Below, in pieces: positions 12,546 to 23,554 of a stretch of 64,000 bases of DNA. This DNA is from Leguminivora glycinivorella. Lineage: Eukaryota; Arthropoda; Insecta; Lepidoptera; Tortricidae. The notes beneath the pieces were generated by a model. It ran no database searches and was not told the DNA's origin. It saw nothing but the letters and a program-made list of their open reading frames with translations. The position numbers and the translations under genes are program-made. The stretch is from positions 620,001-684,000 of the forward strand of contig NC_062991.1 of NCBI RefSeq assembly GCF_023078275.1. The letters run 5' to 3'. The stretch's first letter is position 1; each line of letters opens with the position of its first letter.

Positions 12546-13691
12546 GTTACTTTCGCATTTATAATATTAAGTATGGATTAGTATGGATATGGATTTCCAA
12601 TGCTACCAAGGTTATGACGCTGACTGTACATTTTTTTATTGCAAACTGTACTTTTTTGCACAATTATCAATAACTCATCGAGAGGATAATAATTAGGCCA
12701 AACACGACGAATGAAAGAGATAGGTTATTTGACAGTATGGTACTGTTTTCGGTGATTGTCATTATTCAAATTAAGAATCAAATCCCAATGAAATCTGTAA
12801 AGATGTTTATGTAGCAATAGGTGTAAGTAAACGAAAAGTAAGCTAGAACGTAAAGTTTATAATGCTACTGCAAATGTAAACATTTTACGGCACATTCACA
12901 GGAAATCTTATTCTGTAACATGCAATGTAAACCTATTATGTCACAATTTGTGACAATGTTTCTATGGAAGACAGATTGTAAACTAAACTTTGGTGCGATA
13001 AGTGAAAAGATGAATCTGTCATGTGTGTTGGAAGCATGTTTTTGTCATGCAGTGTGTAAAACTATTTAAATGTAAAGGTATTTTTGTAACACTCAACTGT
13101 AAAGGTATTTTTGACCTCGACTGTACAAACATAGTGTTAAGTGTTTGTTTTTAATTGAACTCAAAACCAAACATCAAAAGTCAGTTCAAGTAGTCACAAG
13201 TGGTCACAAATCAAAGATTCGCCGCTATCGGTACGAGTAGACACGTACTTATTACTGATCATTGGACCTAGCCAACGTCACAATCAGTTACAACTCGTAA
13301 GCGTATCGTAGCTAGATCTCCCTATCGCTCTACTGGAGAGGCGCGACAGAAACAGACTGCGCTGCGTTTCGTTCGCTGCGTAGCACCGATTGTCTCTTCA
13401 GGCCGGCAGGAAATATTCATACAGCTTTAAGACTTTGATTTAAGGTTTTACTTTGCGTGGCTTGTGTAATTTTTCCCCTAGAGCTATTGAGACATCAATA
13501 TGCTAAAAGGAAGTCCCGGGATTGGGGTTGCCAGGCGCAACAAGTTTCCAAGATTTTGGAAGAAACTTGAAGAGTGCGTGAAAAGGTTCTTTTTGACAAA
13601 CCTTTTTTATGCTAATCGATCCCATTCATGAAAAGTTTAGACGTGACCGAAAAAAAATCGACTAGAAAAGAAACTAATCGACAATACTAGG

Positions 13692-13773
13692 TACTATCAG
13701 CTTCAAAAGTGCATGGCGAATTTATCAATGAATTCATTCATAATTTCTCCATTCACTTTTCCAGCTGATAGTA
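13692..13773. mobile_element. 82-bp hairpin MITE
   Basis: TACTATCAGCTTCAAAAGTG pairs with CACTTTTCCAGCTGATAGTA. The core GGCGAATTTATCAATGAATT recurs at 52,431-52,496, where the stem bases differ but the loop is kept. Confidence 0.55.
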
Positions 13774-13785
13774 CAACACACATTA

Positions 13786-13945
13786 CGATACAAGTGCGGA
13801 AAAGGGGATATTCGAAACGAGTGACGGTATATTAAAACCTGACCGAAGGGAGTGTATTAAATCAACACGAATCAGTACAGATGGCCCTCCGAAGTTTTGA
13901 CCTGACAAAAAATTAACCACTTCTCGCGCTAGTGTGTAAAAAAAA
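13786..13945. mobile_element. repeat 'Z' (CGATACAAGTGCG hairpin), deleted copy
   Basis: It shares the left arm and the trailing CCGAAGTTTTGACCTGAC segment with copies at 14,715 and 18,066, but the right hairpin arm is missing. Confidence 0.6.
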
Positions 13946-14487
13946 CCGGCCAAGAGCGTGTCGGGCCACGGTCAGTGTAGGGTTCCGTAGTTTTCCGTAT
14001 TTTTCTCAAAAACTACTGAACCTATTACGTTCCAAACAATTTTCCTAGAAAGTCTTTATAAAGTTCTACTTTTGTGATTTTTTTCATATTTTTTAAACAT
14101 ATGGTTCAAAAGTTAGAGGGAGGGGGGGGACGCACTTTTTTTTTCCTTTAGGAGCGATTATTTCCGAAAATATTAATACTATCAAAAAATGATCTTAGTA
14201 AACCCTTATTCATTTTTAAATACCTATCTAACAATATATCACACGTTGGGGTTGGAATGAAAAAAATATCAGCCTCCACTTTACATGTAGGGGGGGTACC
14301 CTAGTAAAACCTTTTTTTCCATTTTTTATTTTTGCACTTTGTTGGCGTGATTGATATACATATTGGTACCAAATTTCAGCTTTCTTGTGCTTACGGTTAC
14401 TGAGATTATCCGCGGACGGACGGACGGACAGACAGACAGACATGGCGAAACTATAAGGGTTCCTAGTTGACTACGGAACCCTAAAAA
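13946..14487. mobile_element. interspersed repeat 'Q' (CCGGCCAAGAGCG...ACGGAACCCTAAAAA), copy 1
   Basis: A non-coding ~540-bp repeat that begins CCGGCCAAGAGCGTGTCGGG and ends CTAGTTGACTACGGAACCCT. Near the end is a tract of GGAC units passing into GACA units. The second copy is at 44,292-44,885. Confidence 0.75.
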
Positions 14488-14572
14488 GCAACACTAAAAC
14501 AACATATACAATCTGTTACCGCAAATTTCTTGCACATTTGTCTTGGTAAATATGATACTACAAACATAATTA

Positions 14573-14700
14573 AATCTAAATATATAAAAGAAGAAACTGA
14601 CTGACTGACTGACTGACATATCAACACACAGCTGAAATCGCTGGTCCTAGAGACTCCAAATTTGGCACGCAGGTTCATTATAAGGTGTAGAGGAGCACTA
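14573..14700 (-). repeat. (GACT)n-bearing interspersed repeat, copy 1
   Basis: AAGAAGAAACTGACTGACTG, followed by a conserved CTAGAGACTCCAAATTTGGC segment, is found inverted at about 38,325-38,450. Confidence 0.6.
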
Positions 14701-14714
14701 AGAATAGTACATTA

Positions 14715-14911
14715 CGATACAAGTGCGTAAAAAAGGAAGTTCGAAACGAGTGGCGATAAATTAAAACACGACCGAAGGGAGTGTTTTAAATCGACACGAG
14801 TTACGAATTTCCTTTTCGCACGTGTATCGTACGACGTTTTTCAGTACAGATGAGCCTCCGAAGTTTCGACCTGGCATATAATGAACCACTTCTCGAACTA
14901 GTGCGTAAAAA
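14715..14911. mobile_element. repeat 'Z', copy 2
   Basis: A ~115-bp hairpin (CGATACAAGTGCGTAAAAAA pairs with CGCACGTGTATCG) is followed by an unpaired tail containing TTTTTCAGTACAGATG and CCACTTCTCG. Confidence 0.7.
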
Positions 14912-14959
14912 AACGACCATATGAACTGAAAAAGATTTTTTCACCACACCAACTGATAA

Positions 14960-15135
14960 AGATCAATTGTTTAACCTACGTGCCTTGAAACCCTCGCAAC
15001 GCTCAAGATTCCACTTTTTGAACCACTCGCTACGCTCGCGGTTCAATATTGGAATCTTTCGCTTGCTCGGGTATCAATATTGGCACATGCGGTTAAACAA
15101 TAACTTTGCCCCCTTGTAAAACAAATAACTATTCA
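14960..15135. repeat. diverged copy of repeat 'K' end
   Basis: Alternating CACTCGCTACGCTCGC-type and TTTGCCC...TTGTAAAACAAATA segments match the end of the copies at 40,064-40,482 and 52,519-52,950. Confidence 0.45.
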
Positions 15136-15175
15136 AAATTCACATGGGTCCAAAGTTCAACGTTTTAATAAGATT

Positions 15176-15213
15176 ACTTTTAGTACGCGGGCGAAGCCCC
15201 GGGAAAAAGCTAG
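15176..15213 (+). mobile_element. Helitron-like 3'-end fragment
   Basis: GCGGGCGAAGCCCCGGGAAA then AAGCTAG: the hairpin plus CTAG terminus only. Confidence 0.5.
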
Positions 15214-15479
15214 TATGTGATAAAAACGAGGCATTTCTCCAAATGCTCCAGCAACCCCGTCACTCACCAGAGGGCGCGGCCGTCTTTGATCCCGCTCTCG
15301 CGTCTGCGTATTTGCCTATTAAAGGATTTACTTAATTGAATTGACTCTCGAGCTCCACTCTCGTCCCCTGTGCTGCCATGAGATGTGTCTTCAAGAGACT
15401 TATTTTGATAAGTAATGACATTGAAGTTTATGATGATATACAATTATACATATACCTACGTTATTTATCTTAAAGTTGG

Positions 15480-15757
15480 ATTTCAACAGTTCCTAAAAAG
15501 TTTGTACAAAAATTAAGGAAAAAATTTTTTTTTAATTCTTATTTTGTTACCAAGTTTTTTTTGATGAGTTGAGATTTTAGTAAGTTTTATTTTGTCATTA
15601 AGGTTCTCTAGTATCTATATTTTCTTAATTATAACAATTATCCTGTATATATCTTACTAAAGTTATATTACTAAATGTTGGTAACAAAAAAGGATCAATT
15701 AAAATTGGCTGACTATGACTATGTACATATGTACAAATTTTTGAGAATCTGCTGATT
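15480..15757. mobile_element. 288-bp MITE family, copy 2
   Basis: Matches 8,179-8,466 along its full length, in the same orientation. The terminal arms have decayed slightly (ATTTCAACAGTTCC / GAATCTGCTGATTT). Confidence 0.75.
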
Positions 15758-16354
15758 TCATGTCTAATATCATATCGGCCGGAATGAGGCGCTCTTAAAA
15801 ACCTATTAATTATTATCACATTATGGCAAAAAAAATTACAAGGAATGGCCAACAAATCGTCTTTTACTTAATTAGTAATTTTCTTATTTTGTTGTATATT
15901 AGACGACCGGGGCGACTAAAGACAAAATTTAATAATGTGACAATGTCATTAATAATAATGATGGAATCATGGACGAACGCTGTACCCACATTTAAATATT
16001 TATGATTAGTTACAAGGTACAAATTCTATATTTAGAAAAGTTATTTTATTCAGGATGTCTCTAGACACTTTTGGTGCGTTGTTTCGTGCCCTACTATTAT
16101 GCGGACTGTACTACCGAGTACTATTATTCAGTGCTGTGGGTGTCAGAGCCAAGTCGATCCTTTGACGGAGATTTGATTGCGGGCCTATCGGGGTTGGAGC
16201 GCCTCTTTCATTAATGACGGCACATTCACTGTCTATAGCTTCTATACCGCCCTATAGGTGTACAAATGCGGTATGTACCTACCATTCATTGCGTCTATTC
16301 AATAGGACCTATTCCATCGAGGTAGTATTTTAGTAAGGTTTCGCGTTTTTAATC

Positions 16355-16456
16355 CGTACTAATATTATAAATGGGAAAGTGTGTGTGTGTCTGTTTGTTT
16401 GTCCGTCTTTTCCGGCAAAACGGAGCTTTTTGTGAAAAGCCGTGGGCAAAGGCTAG
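16355..16456 (+). mobile_element. Helitron-like repeat, internally deleted
   Basis: Begins CGTACTAATATTATAAATGG, then a GT tract, and ends GCCGTGGGCAAAGGCTAG. Its ends match those of the 10,524 and 35,078 copies in the opposite orientation. Confidence 0.6.
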
Positions 16457-18065
16457 TACAAACCTAACCTATATAAACCCATATATAGGTTAGGTTATAG
16501 GTAGGCTAAGTATATACCATACCCAATGGAACAAACTGGTACGTATTTTAGGACCTACAGTCCTATTACAAAGTCGTTTAACACTTTTCATCACACTGCC
16601 ACAGTAAATGTGCAATTGCACGCAGGCGGAGCGGGAGTTATAAAAAAATCGTTCTCCCTGGGGAGTTCTGGATTGTGGAATCTCTAGAAGGTAGGTATAG
16701 GTAGGTACTTAATTAAGTTTTTTTTGAAAAAATATTGAAAATGTGATGGAAAACATAACTCGGGGCGTAAGAATCTTGCCAACAAACCGTTGCGATATAA
16801 CTTACTTTCGTCGTTCAATTCAACTTCCGCCCTGCGTAGGTACTATTAGTTAGGTAGGTGGTGGTGGTATAATATGTTAAAAAGTGGTTTTTAATTTTTA
16901 CAATTCCTTCCTTGACTACGAGTAATAAGTAGTATAAACTACTTATGTAGGATTCAAAACAGAATAAAGTAATTACGCATTACCATAATGTCCCTTTTGC
17001 TCAAGTGTCCGCGTTCAGAACTTCAGAAGCACCCACGCAAGTCCCAGACAAGGGCTTTATAGGACAAAGTGAATTAAAATGCGGAGAGCATTATGCGGAG
17101 GGGCGTTGTACTAACGCGCGATTATTATAATCAAAGTAGAGGCTATTCATAAAGGTAAACATCGTAACTTCAGTAACTTGGGATATTATGTACTTATTTT
17201 AAAATTTCTGATAGAGTCCAACTGGAAAAGTAAGTAGTTAGATAATTTAAAAAAATCTACTTATAGAAATAAAATTCACGTACCTTATAGAAAATTGCAA
17301 TCAAATATCACTAAACTCATATGCTAGTGCTAATACTATGTCATAGTGTTGTGATCCTGATAGTTGCCAGTACTCAACTAGGGTACGGAATGTTAGGCCG
17401 ACCCTAACGCTTATGTAACACCTCTGAAGTTGCGGGTATCCATAGGTTACGAAGTATGTCATTCGGCACCGGCGAAGGTAGTAGAAAAAATATTGAACAA
17501 GGTGATAGGTTAGGTACTGATAGCAGTCGAAAATATCAAAATCTACATTTTACCTATTTTGGCGGTGCCGAAACGTCGAATTTTTTTAGCCAAAATCAAA
17601 TCGGCGAACAAAAAACATATTTTTTTACACTGACTCGTGTTATAAGCGAAAGTATTTTAAACAAAGGTCAAATTACTTTAGAAAATGCAATAAGCTCACG
17701 AACAGCGGCGCAGTAATGACTGACATTTGCATCGTAAAGGAACTCGCATCGGCTGTTTTACTCTGCTTTGACTTTTGATAGAAGAATAAATTAATCTCAA
17801 AATATGGATTGTGATTCTTTATAGTCAGTAATATATATACAGTTATAATGTGCCTTAATGTTATGATTTAAATTTTGGGGAAACATTGAACATCGATTTT
17901 ATTTTATTTATATTAAATAATTACTTAAGGCAACACAAAAGTGATAGGTTTATTAAAGGTAGCAAACAATACAAATATGCATAGGTACATATTCAGAAAA
18001 AATAAATATCATTTGGCAAAGCCGATTTTATACAAAAACTTAAGACCTGAAATAGTAATACATTT
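16457..18065. other. mostly featureless; one 86-codon ORF
   Basis: No shared repeat was seen. An ORF at 17,456-17,716 (+) encodes 86 residues starting MSFGTGEGSRK. I see no motif, signal or homologue and would not call it a gene. Confidence 0.35.
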
Positions 18066-18263
18066 CGATACAAGTGCGAAAAAAAGGAAGTTCGAAACGA
18101 GTGGCAATAAATTAAAACACGACCGAAGGGAGTGTTTTAAATCGACACGAGTTACGAATTTCCTCTACGCACGTGTATCGAACGACGTTTTTCAGTACAG
18201 ATGGACCTCCGAAGTTTCGACCTGACATATAATGAACCACTTCTCGCACTAGTGCGTAAAAAA
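18066..18263. mobile_element. repeat 'Z', copy 3
   Basis: Hairpin 18,066-18,180 plus the usual tail ending ...ACTAGTGCGTAAAA. A 50-bp retroposon fragment follows directly and duplicates the last bases of this repeat. Confidence 0.75.
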
Positions 18264-19697
18264 AACACCATCATCATCATCCTCCTTGCGTTATCCCGGC
18301 ATTTGCCACGGCTCATGGGAGCCGTAAAAAAAACACCATCTGTACTAAAAAAACTATTTAAATGCGTATTCGAATTAACACTCACCTTTCCAGATCTTAT
18401 GAAATGTAGCAAAGTCATACCGCTTTTTAAATCGGGTGATTCGAGTGATATAACCAATTTCCGTCCCATATCAATACTTCCTGTACTAAGTAAAGTCTTT
18501 GAGAAGCTAATGTTAAATGATCTACTGGGACACTTCAACAGACATAGATTACTTACAAGCAAACAGTTCGGTTTCACAAGGGGCCGTTCCACGACCGATG
18601 CTGCTTCGGTACTCATTAAACATATATATAATTTTTGGGAAAATTCTTGTGATGCAATTGGCATATTTTGTGATCTTTCAAAAGCCTTTGATTGTGTGGA
18701 TCATGGAACGCTCATTTTGAAATTAGAACACTATGGTTTGTCTATAAATGCCCTAAACTTTATGTCTTCTTACCTTAGCAATAGAACACAAACAGTAGTT
18801 GTTAACAAAACTCGCTCTAGCGGGACTGTAGTCCAATTAGGAGTGCCACAAGGCTCAATTTTAGGTCCATTCCTGTTTTTGGTTTATATAAATGATTTGC
18901 CATGTATAGTGAAAAACTTTTGTGAAATAGTACTTTTTGCTGATGATACATCACTGCTTTTTAATGTTGACCGAAAATCTACGGATTACAATGTAATTAA
19001 TAGCACGTTAGCTGATGTACTGCAGTGGTTTACTGTCAACAATTTACTTCTTAATTCTAAGAAAACCAAATGTATTCGATTTTCTCTGCCGAATGTTAAA
19101 CCAATCGATACAAAAATACTTTTGAATGATGAATGCTTAGAGATGGTAGATACAACACTGTTTCTTGGTTTAACATTGGACAAAAATCTACAATGGAGTC
19201 CTCATATAAAGAAACTAGCAAGCAAATTAAGTTCAGCCGCATACGCCGTTAGGAGAATCAGGCAACTGACTAATGTTGAGACAGCTCGCCTAGTGTATCA
19301 TAGTTATTTTCACAGTGTAATGTCATACGGTATTCTGGTTTGGGGCAAAGCAGCTGACATACAGACTATCTTTGTATTACAAAAGAGAGCCATTCGTTCT
19401 ATTTACAACTTAGGAACACGTGAATCAGTAAGAGAACTCTTCAAAGAAATTAATATCTTAACTGTAGCTTCCCAATACATTTATGATAGTATAATTTATG
19501 TTGTTAAGAATTTAGGCTGTTTCACTAAGAATTCTGATATCCATAATTATAACACTAGAAACAAAAATAAGCTTGCCATAAAGAAGTTTCGTGTCCGTAA
19601 AGTACAGAAGTCATTTGTTGGGCAATGCATTCATTTTTATAATAAGTTACCTGACACTGCTTTGAGATTACCCTCCCAGCTCTTAAGAACTACTTAA
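18201..19697 (+). CDS. LINE reverse transcriptase ORF, 5'-truncated
   Basis: The open frame gives 498 residues, but about the first 45 are not LINE: they are translated from repeat 'Z' and the 50-bp retroposon fragment, so the ATG at 18,201 is accidental. From about residue 46 (18,336) it is the RT domain of a Jockey/CR1-group non-LTR retrotransposon: FRPISILPVLSKVFEKL, GFTRGRSTTDA, motif A FCDLSKAFD (156-164), motif B GVPQGSILGP (214-223), motif C FADD (246-249), then the thumb and C-terminal region. The endonuclease and ORF1 are missing. The annotated stop follows a frameshift near 19,675: a +2 frame (19,679-19,792) continues with YLKKSLMLKAYYRVEDYL, matching the C terminus of the LINE at 47 kb. 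The copy is therefore dead. Confidence 0.85.
   Translation: MDLRSFDLTYNEPLLALVRKKNTIIIILLALSRHLPRLMGAVKKTPSVLKKLFKCVFELTLTFPDLMKCSKVIPLFKSGDSSDITNFRPISILPVLSKVFEKLMLNDLLGHFNRHRLLTSKQFGFTRGRSTTDAASVLIKHIYNFWENSCDAIGIFCDLSKAFDCVDHGTLILKLEHYGLSINALNFMSSYLSNRTQTVVVNKTRSSGTVVQLGVPQGSILGPFLFLVYINDLPCIVKNFCEIVLFADDTSLLFNVDRKSTDYNVINSTLADVLQWFTVNNLLLNSKKTKCIRFSLPNVKPIDTKILLNDECLEMVDTTLFLGLTLDKNLQWSPHIKKLASKLSSAAYAVRRIRQLTNVETARLVYHSYFHSVMSYGILVWGKAADIQTIFVLQKRAIRSIYNLGTRESVRELFKEINILTVASQYIYDSIIYVVKNLGCFTKNSDIHNYNTRNKNKLAIKKFRVRKVQKSFVGQCIHFYNKLPDTALRLPSQLLRTT
18273..18322 (-). mobile_element. 50-bp truncated retroposon 'D' with 18-bp TSD
   Basis: The fragment ATCATCATCC...CATGGGAGC is the 3' end of the (GATG)-tailed family. 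It is bounded by perfect 18-bp direct repeats CGTAAAAAAAACACCATC at 18,255-18,272 and 18,323-18,340. The extreme 5' truncation, simple-sequence tail and long duplication are diagnostic of LINE-driven retroposition. Confidence 0.9.
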
Positions 19698-20298
19698 AAA
19701 AATCATTGATGTTAAAGGCTTATTACAGAGTCGAGGACTATTTGACAGACAAACATGCATGGCCCGAACCAGAAACTACAAAAAACGAATAGCAATTAAA
19801 ATAATTGTATTATGTATAGAGGACACAGTTCAGATAAGAAAGCACATCAAATATTTTATATTTTATGTTGTGTAGGTAAATTACATATTTAATGATATTG
19901 AGATTCATATTATCTTTTTCTTCTATGACAATTTGATATGTTTTCTCTGAAGAAGAACGACGTATTATTAAGCAATAATATAATTTATTGAAATTGATTT
20001 CCATAGAGTACCTAGTCTGTTCATATTCTTTGATGAATACTTTTGCATGTTAAATTGTATGTTGTTATTTAATGCATGTTAATTATAAGATGTAATGTTT
20101 TGAAAAGAAGTTGCCCGCCGAGTTTCTTGCCGGTCCCATAGTGGATACCCCCCTCCCAACTGAGGGGGGACTGAAATCTTCTCGAGGCTGAGGCGTAGGG
20201 TTAGAGCCGGCGTAGCTTTATTTGACGTTCATATGCGCATTGTAATATGCCTACTTGAAAAATAAATATTTCATTTTCATTTTCATTTTCATTTTCAC
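18334..20298 (+). mobile_element. 5'-truncated Jockey/CR1-group LINE
   Basis: It comprises the RT fragment, a ~500-bp 3' UTR with a GCCGAGTTTCTTGCCGGTCC segment, and a tail of (CATTTT)n repeats at about 20,262-20,298 after AATAAATATT. The 5' junction lies in the spacer following repeat 'Z', around 18,330-18,341. The class is inferred from RT motifs and the short-repeat tail. Confidence 0.8.
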
Positions 20299-23274
20299 TT
20301 GAATTCAAAATGATATCATTAAAGACGCCATCTTTAACACTGGCTTTCGACATCCGATATCGGATCGGATGATGTGAAATTGCAATTGGAATAGGTAATA
20401 CCTACGTTCGTCGTTAGCGTAAACATCATGGAAAATCAATTTTGTAACAAGCAGAAACGTCTGCTAACGATACTTCAAGTTTTTATATTTAAAGGAAAAA
20501 ATTATGCTTCCGGCTTGAGGCGGCTAAAAATCATGCAAAAAAAAATTCAGTTCTAGCTGGTAATCGGTTGTGGGCACTGTTCACTTTCTTCATAATACAA
20601 TGAATAATATTTCCGTGATGTTTAAAAAAACGAAAAATCCATGTAACTTTTGGTAATAACTAGGAACCGATTGAAGGCGCTGTTTTTCTCCGTCAAAAAC
20701 TCATCGTCTAAGGTCTAAGGCAGTCTCTGCCCGCCCCTACTCTGCGCAAACCTCATAAAGGCCGCGCAAACACGCTGCATAATGCACCTCCAGACACGCC
20801 TAATGAGAGCGAGCGGGACGCCCCTCACCGCCAGACAGAGACGACACACCTGCGCGGACAAATGCGCAACGGGGTAGAACGAGACAATCATAGTTTACTC
20901 GTGAACCTGAAAGGGAGGAGCGAACTGATCCATTATTAAGGCGGCAGTATGTGGGCAGTACTGGCGGGGGGGGGGGGGGATGTTTGCCACAGGCCACTTT
21001 GGTTGGCACACCAATTCCGGTGGCCATCTTTGGTGGGTTGCGCATTTCGTGGTGGACCGTGGACCATAGACCTTAGTGATAGTGATGTGTGAAGTGTTGT
21101 GAAAAAGGTGGGTGGTTTTTTTTTAAATTAAGTCACAATTTATGTGTCATATAAAATATGGTTTGTACCTATATACCGCCTAGGTACTTATATACTTACC
21201 TAGGTAGGTATTTCAAAACTAATACTTTTAGAAGCTGAAAAATGAAAAGAGACCGCATTTAAAAGAAAGCAATTTTTAAAAACTTTGGTAACCGGAAACA
21301 AAGCACATAACAGATGAGGCATGAGACCCTTCGCATCCGGGATATATTTCTTTAGATAATTTTCTAATGTTAAATCCGATTTGCTTAAATAAATACGAAA
21401 ATGTATCTCGGAATTGCCGTACATTATCACCTACGGATTAAATAGTTTAGGTATAAAATAATACCCGATAAAATGTATACCCGATGACATCCGATAAGAA
21501 CTAAGTCCATTTTTACATGAACTCTATTCAAATATACGTTTCGGTACTATTTTTATGTTTAGGAACTTAATAACTACTTATTTAGGATTAGTAATCGTTG
21601 CATTTGATATTTGACTACGAACGCGTAGTCAATTGCTACGCCGTAGCAAACACTATACATTATAAATACATTATCCACATACGCAAGCGTTCGAATAGGC
21701 AGAAATCTTAAAAATACCTGATTAGGTAACACCAAAACACTTTTTTTTTTAAATCTAGTTTCGAACTTTTGAGTGTAATTGCTAGTAAAAATTGGTGTTT
21801 AGCTATGTTCATTACAAATACTATAGTATAGTTAAGTCGTGTTTTGATTAAGGATCAGCACAAATAATAATTTACCCATGATGATTTTTCTGTACCTTGT
21901 CATAGAATAACGTCTTGTTTGAAATGTAAATGGACGAAATTGTCAGACTAAAAATTAAAATTCGATAAAGTAAATATATAGAAATTGATTAAAAATAAAT
22001 ATAATAAAAACTATTTAAAATTTAAAAATATACCCAATAATAAAGGTAACGAACGAGGAAATTTACGATTGAGGTTTTTTTTATTGCTTACTTTTTTGTC
22101 ACCATATTCATCAGTGGTTTGTCAAAAATGCAATTATTTTTGTGAAGTTAATAAAATAATTAAAAATTGCGCTATGACCGACGCCTGATTCGGGTCTCAC
22201 ATTTTAATAACCTTGAAATACAACAGTAATGTAATATTTTTTTCTTATATGTCTTATTACGGCAGTTGAAAAAAGTGATCTATAGAAAAAATTCTCGGCT
22301 ACTTATACGGTGTGCATAATTTTACGAGCATTGAGCTTTGTGAATTTAATCAAACATAATCTTCAAGTACCTAAACTGTACTTGTAAGAAATGGCACATG
22401 TCATGATATTTTAGGGAATAGTAGATTTCAGTTTAGTTGCCTTCTGAACGAAATAATAATTAAGATAATTATTAATGTATTTTTGGCCACACTTTACAGA
22501 TTAAACCGTTTTTATCCGATCAAACACCTCCGCACTTCCTTCACCAAACACATACAAAGCAGAAGGCTTACCGCTACACTTCATAGCCTGTCTCTATCAC
22601 TCTTGTGTAATAGCGATAGAGATGAAAATAGATTTAAAAACAGGAGTAAGTAGCATAAGTTCCGAGTTCCGACGAAGATTAAGGTAATGCCGCGATAATG
22701 ATCGATAATCCTTCCGCAAACACCTTTGTGACAGACAGACGGACATACCGACAAACTAGCGTAACTACTTACCACTCCATTATTCATTCTTTTATAATAC
22801 CTGTGAAAAAATCTACAGGGTGAATTTTTCGACGTGATTTAGACTTCATTTTCTAACACTGCAAAACATGAGAAATTGTAAAATATTAATAATAATTCCT
22901 GCCGATACTAATTATTACTTAATATGCTGAGAACACTTTCCTTATGATTGTATTTTAGGTATATTTTATAATAACATATTGATTGGTATTTCCAGCTTTT
23001 AAAGAGATAAAATAGAAGATAAAAGGTATCAATAGTAGATTGTACAACAAGGACATAAAGTGACTCATTTTTACCCGAGGCAATTTTAAAATAGCAGACG
23101 AGGGTAAAAATGGACATTTGAAGGCCCTTGTGGTACACTCTGCTTTTCACATCAATTGCTAAAAAAAACTTATTTTTCACGGAAATTTACACCACAAAAT
23201 TGTCGTAAAGCGAAAGAACATAATACATAACCAATAATAATAAGTGATGTGATATGGCATTACGTTTTGAAGCA
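20299..23274. other. no gene recognised
   Basis: AT-rich DNA with scattered short ORFs. An isolated 34-bp end of the Harbinger-type MITE family (GACATCCGATATCGGATCGG) lies near 20,348. A G homopolymer of twelve is at about 20,967. A short TCTCTATC...GATAGAGA palindrome is near 22,590. Nothing coding. Confidence 0.4.
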
Positions 23275-23554
23275 CAGGGTGCGTAGCCGAATGGCACTAA
23301 CGCTCACGAAACGCTCACGAAACGAAACGCTAGTAGATATCTCTATCGCTCGTGCGTATTGGCGCGACAGGCGGCCGATTTTTGAGTCTCACTGTCACTA
23401 AAATACCGGTTGTAAACGGTGAATTGCCTATTATTTTCAGTGACAATTTTCTGAATTCGAACGCCGTGAGACTCAAAAATCGGAGCCGGACTAACTGGCG
23501 CGGCGTTTCGTTTTCGTTTGGCGTCGGAGAAATGCCATTCGGCTACGCACGCTG
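23275..23554. mobile_element. palindromic MITE 'G', copy with nested insertion
   Basis: CAGGGTGCGTAGCCGAATGG to GCCATTCGGCTACGCACGCTG. The stem is interrupted after GGCGCGACAG by a different MITE at 23,373-23,485. The small ORFs on both strands here are palindrome artefacts. Confidence 0.75.
23373..23485. mobile_element. 110-bp MITE 'S' (GGCCGATTTTTGAGTCTCAC), nested
   Basis: GGCCGATTTTTGAGTCTCAC is mirrored by GTGAGACTCAAAAATCGG. Further copies are at 33,999-34,115 and 50,812-50,935. Here it sits inside MITE 'G', so it is the younger of the two. Confidence 0.8.

Larger units (their letters stand above)
11444..12574 (-). mobile_element. Helitron-like repeat, copy 2, with insertions
   Basis: It starts CTAGCTTTTACCCGCGGC with the same GC hairpin, and closes with AATCGG...CGCATTTATAATATTAAG as in copy 1. 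The middle is expanded by a hexanucleotide array and a 300-bp MITE. It sits inside the CAGTCAGCG MITE. Confidence 0.65.
11355..12626. mobile_element. nested MITE, CAGTCAGCGTCATAACC ends
   Basis: CAGTCAGCGTCATAACC at 11,355 is matched by GGTTATGACGCTGACTG ending at 12,626, each flanked by TA. Without the Helitron-like copy inside it the element would be only about 140 bp, so it is a short MITE that later received a large insertion. It lies inside the 9,955-13,123 element. Confidence 0.7.
9955..13123. mobile_element. 3.2-kb DNA element with ~335-365-bp TIRs, TA-flanked
   Basis: The left arm (9,955 to about 10,317) is repeated in reverse complement at about 12,758-13,123, almost without change in the outer 333 bp. 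The ends read TA|CAGTCGAGGTCAAAAATA and its mirror, which suits Tc1/mariner (TA duplication, CAGT terminus). The interior has no transposase ORF but holds a Helitron-like copy and a nested MITE stack, so this is a non-autonomous or gutted element. Alternative: two inverted copies of one solo repeat; the TA at both outer borders favours a single element. Confidence 0.7.

Noticed and set aside
18152..18664. 170-codon minus ORF opposite the LINE RT
   Set aside because: Shadow of the RT coding strand; no independent motif.
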